From Pseudomonas piscis (GTDB lineage: Bacteria; Pseudomonadota; Gammaproteobacteria; Pseudomonadales; Pseudomonadaceae): a stretch of 64,000 nt of DNA. A program made the translations under genes and the position numbers. Below, in pieces: positions 32,985 to 42,128 of this stretch. The stretch is from assembly GCF_009380155.1 (NCBI RefSeq), contig NZ_WHUV01000003.1, positions 1 to 64,000 of the forward strand. The letters are read 5' to 3'. The notes under the pieces are model-generated. The model searched no databases, had not been told where the DNA came from, and saw nothing but the letters and a program-made list of their open reading frames with translations. Within the stretch, counting starts at the first letter, position 1; each line of letters starts with the position of its first letter.

Positions 32985-33479
32985 TCAGTCCTGCGCCGAT
33001 CCGGGATGCAAGGCGACGATCATGTCGACCTCCACCGAAGCGTTCTTCGGTAGTTGGTAGACCCCCAACGAAGTCCTGGTATGCACGCCGGCCTCGGCAA
33101 ATACCGCATAGAGAATTTCCGAAGCGCCGTCCGCCACTTCGCTTTGCTGGGTGAAGTCCGCCGCGCTCTGGACGTAGACGTTGATCCGCAGGATTCGCTT
33201 GATCCGCCCAAGGTCGCCGAGCATCTGCTCGAGGATGGCCAGGGCCCGCAGGGTGCAGATCCGCGCGGCGTGCCGGCCCTGTTCCAGGGAGGTCTCGGCG
33301 CCGACCCGGCCCACCACCATCACCGTGTTGTCGACCCGCGGGATCTGCCCGCTGACGTAGACCTCGTCGCCGTTTCGTACCGCCGGCACGTAGTTGCCGC
33401 CAATGCGCATCTGGCCTTCGAAACTGTGGCCGACCCGTTCGGCCGCCTGGAGGAAAAGTGCCTTGCGTGATGCATCCAT
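32985..33479 (-). CDS. RidA-family protein
   Basis: Member of the RidA/YjgF/UK114 family, which hydrolyses reactive enamine/imine intermediates or plays other small-molecule roles. The 164-residue protein shows YVSGQIPRVDNTV, RILRINVYVQSAADF, and the signature region RTSLGVYQLPKNASVEVDMIVAL with the conserved Arg that in E. coli RidA binds the substrate carboxylate. It is longer than canonical RidA (about 128) by an N-terminal helix, so it belongs to one of the other Rid subgroups. It stands alone, which gives no pathway hint. Confidence 0.88.
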   Translation of the reverse strand: MDASRKALFLQAAERVGHSFEGQMRIGGNYVPAVRNGDEVYVSGQIPRVDNTVMVVGRVGAETSLEQGRHAARICTLRALAILEQMLGDLGRIKRILRINVYVQSAADFTQQSEVADGASEILYAVFAEAGVHTRTSLGVYQLPKNASVEVDMIVALHPGSAQD

Positions 33480-33694
33480 GAGCCAACTCCGTCGATCGCC
33501 AGTGAAATTCGCGAAATCGCACTATACCCATTGCCCTGCGCCGCACAATCCCCGGCCAAAGCCCCGTTTCACGGGGGGTGGCAGCCATCGAATTATTTTC
33601 GTCGGACAGCCTCGCACGGCTATTAAGAAATGTATTTCAGCGCCGATGTTAGGCCCAAGGCAGCCTATTTTTTCCAGTCCCCCGGTACACCCAC

Positions 33695-35011
33695 ATGTTC
33701 AATAAACGCTTGAAGCAAGAGCTGGCGACCATTCGTGAAGAGCTTTCGAGCCTTCAGCAAGTGAAGGAAAGCCTTGAAAGCGAGATGCTCGTGATCAATT
33801 TGAGCGCCGATGGACGGATTCAATCGGTCAACCACAACTTCGCCCAGGAAATGCTCTACAAGAGCGGCGACCTGGTGGGGCGTCCTCTGGAAGATATCGT
33901 CCCGGCCCACGTCAAGCACGACGAGTTCCACCTGCGGTTCAAAAGCACCCTGACCCGGGGCGAGCATTTCGCCGGGGCGGTGCGCCTGTTGCGTGGCAAT
34001 GGCCAGGAAGCCTGGCTGCGTTCGATTTCCCAGCCGGTGCGCGACTCCGAGGGACGGATCAAATACTTCGCGATTTTCTCCAGCGACCTGACCCGCACCA
34101 TCGAGGCATCCCGCGAGCACGAGAACCTGATCGGCGCCCTGGTGCGCTCCACCGCCGTGATCGAGTTCGACCTCAACGGCAACGTCCTCAGCGCCAACGA
34201 GCGGTTCCTGTCGAGCATGGGCTACAGCCTGGCGCAGATCCAGGGCAAGCATCACCGCATCTTCTGCGAGCCCGAGGAGTACAACAGCGCGGCCTACCAG
34301 GACTTCTGGCGGCGCCTGAACGCCGGCGAGTTCATCGCCGAGCGTTTCAAGCGGGTCGATGCCCATGGTCGGGTGGTCTGGCTGGAGGCTTCGTACAACC
34401 CGGTGCTGGACGCCAACAACAAGCTCTACAAGGTGGTGAAGTTCGCCACCGTGATCACCGACCAGGTGAATCAGGAACTGGCGGTGGCCGAGGCGGCGAG
34501 CATCGCCTACAACACCTCGCTGCAGACCGACAGCAGCGCCCAGCGCGGCACTGCGGTGGTCACCGAAGCGGTGACGGTGATGCAGGACCTGGCCAGGCAC
34601 ATGCAGGATGCCGGTAACGGCATCGAGGCCCTGAGCGAGCAGTCCCTGGTGATCGCCAGCATCGTCAAGACCATCAGCGGGATCGCCGAGCAGACCAACC
34701 TGCTGGCGCTCAACGCCGCCATCGAGGCGGCCCGGGCCGGTGAGCAGGGACGAGGGTTCGCGGTGGTGGCCGACGAAGTCCGGCAACTGGCTTCGCGCAC
34801 CAGCAACGCCACCGACGAGATCGTCGGCGTGGTGCGCCAGAACCAGGACATGGCCCGCACCGCGGTGGAGCTGATGGTCGAAGGCAAGCAACGGGCCGAG
34901 CAGGGCCTGGCCCTGGCGGCGGAAGCCGGTACGGTGATCGTCGAGATCCAGGACGGCGCCCAGAAGGTGGTCAGCGCGGTGGGGCAGTTCGCCAACCAGC
35001 TCTCGACTTGA
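33695..35011 (+). CDS. bdlA: soluble PAS-PAS methyl-accepting chemoreceptor, BdlA-like
   Basis: Cytosolic chemoreceptor, 438 residues with no membrane segment. A short N-terminal coiled coil (1-25) leads into two PAS domains (about 28-125 and 145-265), followed by a signalling module with the conserved tip [19 protein letters not shown] (about 330-348). The PAS-PAS-MCP plan without membrane anchors matches P. aeruginosa BdlA (biofilm dispersion), and also energy/redox sensors of the Aer type. The signalling part is short, as in BdlA. It is monocistronic. Name given by architecture, so paralogues cannot be excluded. Confidence 0.78.
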   Translation: MFNKRLKQELATIREELSSLQQVKESLESEMLVINLSADGRIQSVNHNFAQEMLYKSGDLVGRPLEDIVPAHVKHDEFHLRFKSTLTRGEHFAGAVRLLRGNGQEAWLRSISQPVRDSEGRIKYFAIFSSDLTRTIEASREHENLIGALVRSTAVIEFDLNGNVLSANERFLSSMGYSLAQIQGKHHRIFCEPEEYNSAAYQDFWRRLNAGEFIAERFKRVDAHGRVVWLEASYNPVLDANNKLYKVVKFATVITDQVNQELAVAEAASIAYNTSLQTDSSAQRGTAVVTEAVTVMQDLARHMQDAGNGIEALSEQSLVIASIVKTISGIAEQTNLLALNAAIEAARAGEQGRGFAVVADEVRQLASRTSNATDEIVGVVRQNQDMARTAVELMVEGKQRAEQGLALAAEAGTVIVEIQDGAQKVVSAVGQFANQLST

Positions 35012-35026
35012 CGCCACCTGGCCAGG

Positions 35027-35048
35027 GGCGCCCGTTCAGGCGGGCGCC
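35027..35048. terminator. hairpin between bdlA-like and GNAT genes
   Basis: GGCGCCCG-TTCAGG-CGGGCGCC is a perfect 8-bp stem between the convergent stops. No T-run. Confidence 0.45.
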
Positions 35049-35055
35049 GGCCGGT

Positions 35056-35583
35056 TCAGGGCTGCAACGGCCCGTGGCATTCATAGTGCAGGCGATCGAA
35101 CCACTGCCCGTGGAGCAGGAAGCTGCGGCGTGAATGGCCGTAGCGGGAAAAACCGCAGGCCTCGAGCACGCGTACCGAGCCGATGTTCTCCGGCCGGGCG
35201 TTGGCCTCGAGGCGGCTCAGGCCCAGCTCGCCGAACGCCCGTTGCAGTACCTGGGCTACCGCCGTCCTGGCGATCCCGCGGCCGATGAAGCGCTCGCCAA
35301 CCCGATAACCCAGCTCGGCGCAATTGAAGTAGTGCCGTTGCACCCGGTGCAAGTTGACCCGCCCCACCAGCAGGCCGTCCTGGCGAATCAGGAACTGGTA
35401 GCCACGGTCCGCCTCGGCGTCTTGCCGCGCCTGGACGATCGCCTCGGCGACGCCCTCGCTGCAGTAGTAGCTGGGCGACCGGGCGTTGATCGAGGCTTCG
35501 AAGAACGCACGGTTCTGCTCTTCGAAGGCCAGCAGGTCATTCAGGTCGTCGAGCTGTGGAGCAGCGATCCGCAGGTGCGCCAT
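35056..35583 (-). CDS. RimJ/RimL-type GNAT acetyltransferase
   Basis: 175 residues from the ATG giving MAHLRIAAPQ. It has the RimJ/RimL group layout: FFEASINARSPSYY near the N terminus, RVNLHRVQRHYFNCAELGYRVGERFIGRGIARTAV (acetyl-CoA loop IGRGIA), and LEANARPENIGSVRVLEACGF near the end. Such enzymes acetylate N-terminal residues of proteins or small amines. GGAGG lies 10 bases upstream; an alternative ATG 12 codons earlier (35619) is possible. Its target is unknown. Confidence 0.85.
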   Translation of the reverse strand: MAHLRIAAPQLDDLNDLLAFEEQNRAFFEASINARSPSYYCSEGVAEAIVQARQDAEADRGYQFLIRQDGLLVGRVNLHRVQRHYFNCAELGYRVGERFIGRGIARTAVAQVLQRAFGELGLSRLEANARPENIGSVRVLEACGFSRYGHSRRSFLLHGQWFDRLHYECHGPLQP

Positions 35584-35653
35584 GGTCCAGGTACCTCCAT
35601 CCATTGGGGGCGCTTTCATCTCACGATTCGCCGCCCTCGGGCAAGCCCGGGGC

Positions 35654-36559
35654 TCAAGTCTGCAGGTGTGGTTGGATCAGCTCGGCGAACCATTCGATGA
35701 ACACATTGAGGCGGCGCGAGCGATGGCGCCGGTCGGGATACAGCGCGCAGATATCCATCGGCGCCACTGGCAGCCCGTGCAGCACTTGCACCAGCTCGCC
35801 ACGGTCCAGCAGGTGCTGCACATCGAAGCGTGGAACCTGGATCAGGCCCAGCCCCTGGCGGCAGCAGGCGATGTAGTTTTCCACGTTGTTGACGATCACC
35901 CGGCTGGGCAGGCTCATCAGGTGCTCGCGGCCTTCGAGCAGGTATTCCCAGGGTTGCTCGCGGCCGGTGTCCGGTGAGGCATAACCGATCATCCACTGGC
36001 CCTGCTGCAGGTCCTGGGGGCTGTGGGGTTCACCATGGGCGGCGAGGTAGGCGGGGCTGGCGCAGTTGATCAACCCCAGCTGGCCCAGGGGACGGGCGAT
36101 CAGGCTGCTGTCGGCCAGGCTGCCGACGCGGATCGCGCAATCGACTCCTTCCTGCACCAGGTCGATGCTGCGGTCGCAGGCGCCCAGGGCCAGTTGCAGT
36201 CCGGGGTATTGAGCCAGCCACTGGGGCAGGGCGGGCACGATCAGGCGCCGGGCGATGCGGCTGGGCACATCGATGTTCAGGCGACCGCTGACATCCACCT
36301 GGCGATGCTGGAACAGCTGGTTGAGTTCCGCCGCGTCGGCCAGCAGGCGCCGGGCCCGTTCCAGCAGGATGGCGCCGTCGGCGGTCAGTTGCACCTGGCG
36401 GGTGGTGCGGTGCAGCAGCCTTGTGCCGAGGCCGGTTTCCAACTGCTGCACCGCCGAGGACACCGTGGCCCTGGGTAACTCCAGGACATGGGCGGCCTTG
36501 ATGAAACTGCCCATGTCGGCCACCTGGATGAACACCCGGTACTGCTCAAGTTTATCCAT
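35654..36559 (-). CDS. LysR-family regulator (CrgA-like group)
   Basis: 301 residues. Residues 1-60 form the winged helix-turn-helix (FIQVADMGSFIKAAHVLELPRATVSSAVQQLE), followed by an effector domain with SLADSSLIARPLG and CRQGLGLIQVPRF, motifs of the CrgA/DmlR-like subgroup. I start at MDKLEQYRVF (ATG 36559); a TTG 23 codons upstream keeps the frame open. It lies 90 bases downstream of the SDR gene on the same strand, and probably controls it or a divergent partner. Confidence 0.9.
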   Translation of the reverse strand: MDKLEQYRVFIQVADMGSFIKAAHVLELPRATVSSAVQQLETGLGTRLLHRTTRQVQLTADGAILLERARRLLADAAELNQLFQHRQVDVSGRLNIDVPSRIARRLIVPALPQWLAQYPGLQLALGACDRSIDLVQEGVDCAIRVGSLADSSLIARPLGQLGLINCASPAYLAAHGEPHSPQDLQQGQWMIGYASPDTGREQPWEYLLEGREHLMSLPSRVIVNNVENYIACCRQGLGLIQVPRFDVQHLLDRGELVQVLHGLPVAPMDICALYPDRRHRSRRLNVFIEWFAELIQPHLQT

Positions 36560-36649
36560 CGTCGCAACTGTCCTGGTTCGCGGGCATGCCTGGGGGGAGT
36601 GGACCGTGGCGCCGGTCCGGCAGGCCAATGTACCCCTTGGACGCGAGGA

Positions 36650-37423
36650 TTACTTGGTGGTGTAGCCGCCGTTGATCAGTAAGGTCTGGCCGGTGATCCA
36701 CCAGCCCTCGGTCACCAGGTGGCGGATGAAGGGCACCACGTCCTCGATGTCGGTCAGGCCGGTCTTGCTCGATGGCGACAGCGCCGCGGCGCCCTTGTGA
36801 TAGGCAACGGCATCGGCGCCTTCGGCCGGGTAGAAGAACGGCGTGTCCATCGGCCCCGGACCCACGGCAGTGACCGAGATGCCCCGGGCGCCGAACTCCT
36901 TGGCCGCCGCCCGGGTGAAGTGCTCCACCGGCGCCTTGGCGCCGCCATAGGCGGCATAGAACGGCGTGAACGCACCCAGCAACGAAGTCACCAGGGTCAC
37001 CAGCTTGCCATTGTCCTCCAGGTGTTTGCCGGCCTCCTTGATGAAGAAGAATGCGCTCTTGGCATTGACCGCGAACATCTGGTCGTACTCCTCTTCACTG
37101 ATCTCGACTATGGGTTTCTTCAGCACCTTGCCCACGGTGTTGATGGCGATATCGATCTTGCCGAAGCGTGCCTTGACCTCGTCGAACAGGCGCTCCACGG
37201 CACCGGCACGGGTCAGGTCGGCCTGCCAGGCCTGGGCCTGGACTCCCAGCTCCTGGAGGGCGGCCAGGGTCGTCCGGGCATCGGCGGCGCTGGCATCGCT
37301 GTTGTAGTGCACGGCCACGGCCCGGGCGCCGTGGCGGGCGAGGTCACGGGCGATCAGGCCGCCGAGGTTCTTCACGCCGCCGGCGATCAACACGACTTTG
37401 TCGTTCAGGGAATGGTCAGCCAT
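36650..37423 (-). CDS. short-chain dehydrogenase/reductase
   Basis: 257 residues of the classical SDR fold. The cofactor loop is IAGGVKNLGGLIARDL (residues 13-28; a variant of TGxxxGxG), the dinucleotide-stabilising motif INTVG replaces NNAG, and the catalytic Ser, Tyr and Lys are in VTSLLG and YAAYGGAK. HYNSD after strand 2 suggests NADP preference. The substrate is unknown. Divergent from the flavin reductase gene and upstream of a LysR gene. Confidence 0.9.
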   Translation of the reverse strand: MADHSLNDKVVLIAGGVKNLGGLIARDLARHGARAVAVHYNSDASAADARTTLAALQELGVQAQAWQADLTRAGAVERLFDEVKARFGKIDIAINTVGKVLKKPIVEISEEEYDQMFAVNAKSAFFFIKEAGKHLEDNGKLVTLVTSLLGAFTPFYAAYGGAKAPVEHFTRAAAKEFGARGISVTAVGPGPMDTPFFYPAEGADAVAYHKGAAALSPSSKTGLTDIEDVVPFIRHLVTEGWWITGQTLLINGGYTTK

Positions 37424-37585
37424 GGTGCGCATCCTTCAAGTGTTGAAATGAAGGATGAGTCTAGTCCGGGGGGCGCTGTGGATAAGCCGCCAAGGGCTGG
37501 ACGGATCATCCAGGAAATCCGTCCAATCGACCCATCTGCACGGCCAGGGCTTGGCGCTACAATCGCTTTTTTTCAGGAGCCTGCC

Positions 37586-38191
37586 ATGCCCGCATTTCGT
37601 CGTTCGGTCCCCCTGGACAAGGCCTATCGTCTGCTCAACCACGGTCCCACCGTACTGGTCAGCGCCGCCCATGAAGGGCAGCGCAACATCATGGCCGCCG
37701 CCTGGGCCATGCCCCTGGATTTCCAACCGCCGAAGGTCGCGGTGGTGCTCGACAAGACCACCTGGACCCGGCAACTGCTGGAGGCCTCCGGCAGCTTCGT
37801 GCTCAACGTGCCCTGCGTGGAGCAGGTCGACATCACCCAGAGCCTGGGCAACAGCTCCGGGCTGGAACTGCACCAGGGCGGTCGCGACAAATTCAGCGCC
37901 TACGGCCTGGCCACCTTCACCGGCCAGGCCCTTGTCGCGCCACTGCTGGAAGGTTGCGTGGCTTGGCTGGAGTGCCGGTTGCTGCCCGAGCCCCACAACC
38001 ACCAGCAATACGATTTGTTCCTCGGCGAAGTGATTGCCGCCCAGGCCGACTCGCGGGTGTTCAGCGAGGGGCGTTGGCACTTCGACGGCCATGATCGGCT
38101 GCGCACCTTGCACCATGTGGCCGGTGGGCATTTCCTGACCATTGGCCAGAGTATCGACGGGCGCCAGTTGCCCTTGGCCGGCGAGGCCTGA
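37586..38191 (+). CDS. flavin reductase-like (FMN-binding) protein
   Basis: 201 residues of the flavin reductase-like FMN-binding split-barrel family: an N-terminal GPTVLVSAAHEGQRNIMAAAWAMPLDFQPP segment and SFVLNVPCVEQVDITQ typical of the DIM6/NTAB group. These supply reduced FMN to monooxygenases or act as stand-alone flavoproteins. TCAGGAG precedes the ATG. Thirteen bases separate it from the ybaK-like gene, so they form an operon; a functional tie is not evident. Confidence 0.87.
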   Translation: MPAFRRSVPLDKAYRLLNHGPTVLVSAAHEGQRNIMAAAWAMPLDFQPPKVAVVLDKTTWTRQLLEASGSFVLNVPCVEQVDITQSLGNSSGLELHQGGRDKFSAYGLATFTGQALVAPLLEGCVAWLECRLLPEPHNHQQYDLFLGEVIAAQADSRVFSEGRWHFDGHDRLRTLHHVAGGHFLTIGQSIDGRQLPLAGEA

Positions 38192-38203
38192 ACAGGAGGT
38201 TGC

Positions 38204-38698
38204 ATGCACGAGGTTTTCCAACGCCTGGTGGCGCTGCTGGACAGTCACCAGGCCCGTTACCGGGTGATCGAGCATCCGGCAGAAGGGCAGTCGGCGCGGG
38301 TCGCCGAGATTCGCGGCACCGAGCCGGGCCAGGGGGCCAAGGCCATGCTGTGCGGCCTCAAGGGCGGTGGCGATGCCTACGCCCTGGTGATCCTGTCCGG
38401 GGACCAGAAGCTGGACATGAAGAAAGTCGGCGCGGCCCTGGGAGGCAAGAAAGCCCAGCTCGTGGCGCCGCAGCTGGCCCGGGAACTGACGGGCTGCGTG
38501 ATCGGAGCCATTCCACCGCTGAGCTTCGATCCACGGATTGCGTTGATCGTCGATCCGCAGCTGACCTCGCGCTATGAACAAATCGCCTTCAATGCCGGGC
38601 GCCTGGATGCATCCATGGTGCTGGCCACCGAGGACTACCTGCGGATCGCCCAGCCGCGCTTGCTCGATGTGACCCAGGATGTGCCGGAAGAGGGCTGA
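38204..38698 (+). CDS. YbaK/ProX-type aminoacyl-tRNA deacylase domain protein
   Basis: 164 residues of the YbaK/aminoacyl-tRNA synthetase-associated family, which clear mischarged tRNAs in trans. Family motifs: RVIEHPAEGQSARVAEIRG near residue 20, GAKAMLCGLKGGGDAYALVILSGDQKLDMKKV (with the conserved Lys), and GCVIGAIPPLSF. The C terminus departs from YbaK, so the tRNA substrate is uncertain. Second gene of the operon with the flavin reductase; AGGAGG precedes the ATG. Confidence 0.85.
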   Translation: MHEVFQRLVALLDSHQARYRVIEHPAEGQSARVAEIRGTEPGQGAKAMLCGLKGGGDAYALVILSGDQKLDMKKVGAALGGKKAQLVAPQLARELTGCVIGAIPPLSFDPRIALIVDPQLTSRYEQIAFNAGRLDASMVLATEDYLRIAQPRLLDVTQDVPEEG

Positions 38699-38704
38699 CG
38701 TGCC

Positions 38705-39589
38705 TTACCAGCTCACCTGGCCCAGGGCCGCGGCGAATGTGGTGAGTTTTGCCGAGCACTGGCGCGAGGGCGGGTAGACCAGCGACAGCTCGCGGCTGCG
38801 CCCGTCGTACGCCTGGAGAATGGGCCGCAGGCGCCCGTCGTCCAGGGCCTCGCGCACGGCGAACTCCATCAGTTGGGCGATGCCGAAACCACCCAGCACG
38901 GCGTCCACCAGGGCATCGCCGATATCGAAGATCAAACGTCCCGTGACCGCCAGGTCCAGGGGCCTGCCCTGGTCCATGAATTGCCATTCCACCAGCCGGC
39001 CGCTGCGCAGGTTGCGCACGGTCAGGCAGTTGTGGCGCTGCAACTCGGCCAGGTCCCGAGGTGTGCCGTGGCGTTCCAGGTAGGCCGGCGCCGCCACCGT
39101 GACCCAGCGCAGCGGCGCCAGGGGGCGGGCGATCAGGCGCTGGTCCTGGATGGTTCCGGTACGCAGCACGGCATCGAAGCCTTCATCGACGATATCCACG
39201 ATCCGGTCGGTCATCACCGCCTCGATGCTCAAGGCCGGATAACGCTCGGTCAGGCCGCCGATCACCGGCATCACCACCTTGCGTCCGAACAGCGAGGGAG
39301 CGCTGATCTTCAGCACGCCGGTGGGCGAGTCGCGGCGTTCCAACAGCAGGCTCTCGGTCTGGACCAGTTCCGCCAGCAGCGGTCCGGCACGCTCCACCAG
39401 CATCTGGCCGTCCGGGGTCAGGCTGACGCTGCGGGTGTTGCGTTGTAGCAGGCGCACGCCCAACTGCTGTTCCAGGCGCGAGATGGCCCGGGACAGGCCG
39501 GACTGGGTCAGCCCCAGGTCCCCGGCGGCGCGGGTGAAGCTGCGGGTTTCGGCCACTCGGACCAGCAGGCGCAGGGCGTTCAGATCCAT
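38705..39589 (-). CDS. LysR-family regulator
   Basis: 294 residues, starting MDLNALRLLVRVAE, with the helix-turn-helix SFTRAAGDLGLTQSGLSRAISRLEQQLG (about 18-45) and an effector domain of the CrgA/DmlR-like subgroup (TGTIQDQRLIARPLAPL). An ATG 14 codons upstream is possible but lacks the family alignment. Divergent from the DHA2 MFS gene with a palindrome in the 95-base gap, so it probably controls that transporter. Confidence 0.9.
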   Translation of the reverse strand: MDLNALRLLVRVAETRSFTRAAGDLGLTQSGLSRAISRLEQQLGVRLLQRNTRSVSLTPDGQMLVERAGPLLAELVQTESLLLERRDSPTGVLKISAPSLFGRKVVMPVIGGLTERYPALSIEAVMTDRIVDIVDEGFDAVLRTGTIQDQRLIARPLAPLRWVTVAAPAYLERHGTPRDLAELQRHNCLTVRNLRSGRLVEWQFMDQGRPLDLAVTGRLIFDIGDALVDAVLGGFGIAQLMEFAVREALDDGRLRPILQAYDGRSRELSLVYPPSRQCSAKLTTFAAALGQVSW

Positions 39590-39643
39590 GATTAAAGTCA
39601 TTACTGAAAGAAAGAATGGCTTGTTTATCATTTAAAACGCATC

Positions 39644-39670
39644 GATGAAACTGGCCGCCGTCATTTCATC
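39644..39670. promoter_or_regulatory. candidate LysR operator before the MFS gene
   Basis: GATGAAA (39644-39650) and TTTCATC (39664-39670) are perfect inverses with 13 bases between, in the LysR/MFS divergent gap. The layout T-N11-A within dyads fits LysR-type sites. The right arm lies 15 bases before the MFS ATG. Confidence 0.5.
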
Positions 39671-39684
39671 CGAGGAGTCCCGCG

Positions 39685-41091
39685 ATGTCCGTGAACCCAC
39701 TAGCCAAGCCGTCGGGCTGGATGCTGCTGTTGCTGGCCACGGCCCAGCTGATCATTGCCCTGGACGCCACCATCGTCTTCGTTGCCTTGCCGGAGATCGG
39801 CCAGCGCCTGGGCTTTTCCGCCCAGCAGCTGCAATGGGTGGTCAGTGCCTACAGCGTGACCTTCGGCGGCTTCCTGCTGCTGGGCGGCCGGGCGGCGGAC
39901 CTGTTGGGCAAGCGGCGTTTCTACATCGTCGGCCAGGGGCTCTATGCCCTGGCGTCCCTGGCCGGGGGGCTGGGGGGCAGCGCCTTGTTGCTGGTGCTGG
40001 CGCGAGCGGTGCAGGGTGTGGGAGGGGCGATGCTGTTCCCTGCGACCCTGGCCCTGATCAATACCTACTACGCCGAAGGCCCGGCGCGTAACCGTGCCTT
40101 CGCGGTGTGGAGCGCAGCGTCGGCGGCCGGGCTGGCCCTGGGGGCGCTGCTGGGGGGCGTGCTGACCCAGTACTGGGGCTGGGCGGCGGTGTTCCTGGTC
40201 AACGTACCCCTGGCCGGTGCGTGTGCATTGCTGGCCCGGCGCTGGATTCCCGCCGATCCTCCGCGCCAGCGCGGGCGCCAGTTCGACCTGCCGGGCGCCT
40301 TGAGCGTGACCCTGGGCGGCACCTTGCTGGTGTTCGCCATCGTCCAGGGGCCGGAATGGGGCTGGGCCGCCCCGGCGACCCTGGCCTGCCTGCTGCTGGC
40401 GCTGGCCTTGCTCGGGTTGTTCCTGCGTATCGAGCGCCTGGGGCGAGACCCGTTGATGCCCCTGCGTCTGCTGGGTTATCCACAGCTGCGCATGGCGATG
40501 CTGATCACCGCGTTGTTCATGAGCAGCTTCGGCGTGCAGTACTACTTTCTCAGCCTGTACTTCCAGCAGGTCTACCAGTTCAGTGTGTTGCACAGTGGCC
40601 TGGCCTTCCTGCCCTCGACGGTGCTCTGCACCCTGGGCATCTGGCTGGGCGAGCGGGCGCTGCGGCGCGTCAGCCTGCGGGCGGTCCTGGCCTGCGGTTT
40701 GCTGGCCGGGGCCCTGGGCATCGGCATGATCTACCTGGCGCTACCGGGCAGCCGTGGTTTTGTCGGCCTGTTACCCGGGATCGTGATCATGAGCATCGGC
40801 CAGGGCATGACCTGGAACACCATGTGGATCTCGGCAGGGCAGGGCATTGCCGCAACCGAGCAGGGCGTGGCGGCAGGCGTGGCTTCCACCAGCCAGCAGA
40901 TCGGCGGTGCCCTGGGCCTGGCCTTGCTGGTGTCCCTGGCCAACACCCTGGGCCCGGTGGGCAACCAGGCCTATGGCATCGAGCTGGCCACCGCCGCCAG
41001 TGCCCTGCTGGCGTTGTTGGGCGCCTTGCTGGCCCTGCGCCTGCCCCATTCCCCGGTGGCGCTGCCGGGTTGTTCTGCGGCCTCGGGCTGA
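39685..41091 (+). CDS. DHA2-type (14-segment) MFS exporter
   Basis: 468 residues, EmrB/QacA-like drug:proton antiporter group. Segment 1 has IIALDATIVFVALPEIG, the loop 2-3 motif is GGRAADLLGKRRFYI, and motif C-like GLALGALLGGVLTQYWGW follows in segment 5; about 14 hydrophobic segments in all. Probable exporter of a toxic or signalling compound, under the divergent LysR regulator. GAGGAG precedes the ATG. Confidence 0.9.
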   Translation: MSVNPLAKPSGWMLLLLATAQLIIALDATIVFVALPEIGQRLGFSAQQLQWVVSAYSVTFGGFLLLGGRAADLLGKRRFYIVGQGLYALASLAGGLGGSALLLVLARAVQGVGGAMLFPATLALINTYYAEGPARNRAFAVWSAASAAGLALGALLGGVLTQYWGWAAVFLVNVPLAGACALLARRWIPADPPRQRGRQFDLPGALSVTLGGTLLVFAIVQGPEWGWAAPATLACLLLALALLGLFLRIERLGRDPLMPLRLLGYPQLRMAMLITALFMSSFGVQYYFLSLYFQQVYQFSVLHSGLAFLPSTVLCTLGIWLGERALRRVSLRAVLACGLLAGALGIGMIYLALPGSRGFVGLLPGIVIMSIGQGMTWNTMWISAGQGIAATEQGVAAGVASTSQQIGGALGLALLVSLANTLGPVGNQAYGIELATAASALLALLGALLALRLPHSPVALPGCSAASG

Positions 41092-41096
41092 GGCCC

Positions 41097-42026
41097 TCAG
41101 TGAGCCTGGGGCAGGTGCCGGCGCACGGCCCAGAGCACGCCGGCCAGCAACAACAACGCCGCGCTGGCTTGCAGCAAGCTCGGCAGGTGCTGCAGGCAGA
41201 TGAAGCCGTAGAGCAGGGCGAACAGGGTTTCGAACACGATCAACTGGCCGCTCAGGGTCAGCGGCAGGCGCCGGGTCGAGGCATTCCACATGCGATTGCC
41301 GAACCACGAGCCGAGCACCGCGCTGCACAGGCTCAGGCCCCAGAACAGCATCCAGCGCTGGTCGCTGGCCTCGATCCGCGTTCCCGGCAACTCCAGGCCC
41401 TGGGCCAGCAGCCAGACCACGGCGCTCATCAGGCCGGTGGTGATGCCCCACAGGCTCGACCACTGACCGCTGTCGAAACGGCTGTTCTTGAGGTAGCGGG
41501 CGTTGTCCTTGGCGAACCAGGTCCAGCACAGCAGCGCGCCGAAGGCACACAGCAGGCCCAGGGCGCGCTGGCCCAGCTCCGGCGAATCGCCCTGGGCGGT
41601 GAGCAGGGTGTCGAGGTTGATGCAGCAGATCCCGCCGAACACCAGCAGCAGCGGCCAGCGCAGGCGCCGCAACGGCACTGCGTCGGCATCCCCGCGCCCG
41701 GCCAGGGTGATGGTCAGGGGCAAGAGGCCGACGATCAGCGCGGTACTGGTCACCCCGGCCCACTGAATGGCGCTGGCCAGCAGCATGAAATAGATCAGGT
41801 TGCCGGTCAGTGCCAGCTTCACCAGCAGCAGTGCGTCGTTCCAGGTCAAGCGTTGCAGAAGCTCGCGTGCCTGGGGCGCAGCCAGGAGCAGGGAGAATGC
41901 ACCATACAGGGTGAAGCGGGCACAGCTGAGCATCAGCGGGCTGAACTCCGGCAACAGGCTGGGCACCACAATGGCCAGGCCCCAGACCGCACCGGCCAGG
42001 ACCGCATAAGCAACTCCGCGTTTCAT
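41097..42026 (-). CDS. EamA/DMT-family transporter
   Basis: 309 residues with ten hydrophobic segments arranged as two EamA repeats (first: AVLAGAVWGLAIVVPSLLPEFSP...; second: LLCAFGALLCWTWFAKDNARYL...). Drug/metabolite transporter superfamily, typically exporters of amino acids or metabolites. The ATG at 42026 (MKRGVAYA) is preferred to one two codons upstream. Converges on the MFS gene with 5 bases between stops and is divergent from a LysR gene likely to control it. Confidence 0.88.
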   Translation of the reverse strand: MKRGVAYAVLAGAVWGLAIVVPSLLPEFSPLMLSCARFTLYGAFSLLLAAPQARELLQRLTWNDALLLVKLALTGNLIYFMLLASAIQWAGVTSTALIVGLLPLTITLAGRGDADAVPLRRLRWPLLLVFGGICCINLDTLLTAQGDSPELGQRALGLLCAFGALLCWTWFAKDNARYLKNSRFDSGQWSSLWGITTGLMSAVVWLLAQGLELPGTRIEASDQRWMLFWGLSLCSAVLGSWFGNRMWNASTRRLPLTLSGQLIVFETLFALLYGFICLQHLPSLLQASAALLLLAGVLWAVRRHLPQAH

Positions 42027-42068
42027 GCACACACTCGCAGCGATTCATCAAGGTGCGCAGGCTAGTCA

Positions 42069-42097
42069 TTGCTGACCGGATGGACAAAGGATATATA
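42069..42097 (+). promoter_or_regulatory. candidate promoter of the GcvA-like LysR gene
   Basis: TTGCTG (42069-42074) and TATATA (42092-42097) are spaced by 17 bases, 31 bases before the LysR ATG. Confidence 0.45.
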
Positions 42098-42128
42098 GGC
42101 ACCTACCTATTCTCCTGGGGAATACCTA

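Noticed and set aside
40107..42065. 652-codon plus-strand ORF across the MFS and EamA genes
   Set aside because: It runs through two real genes in wrong frames; composition is Gln/Ala/Pro-rich noise.
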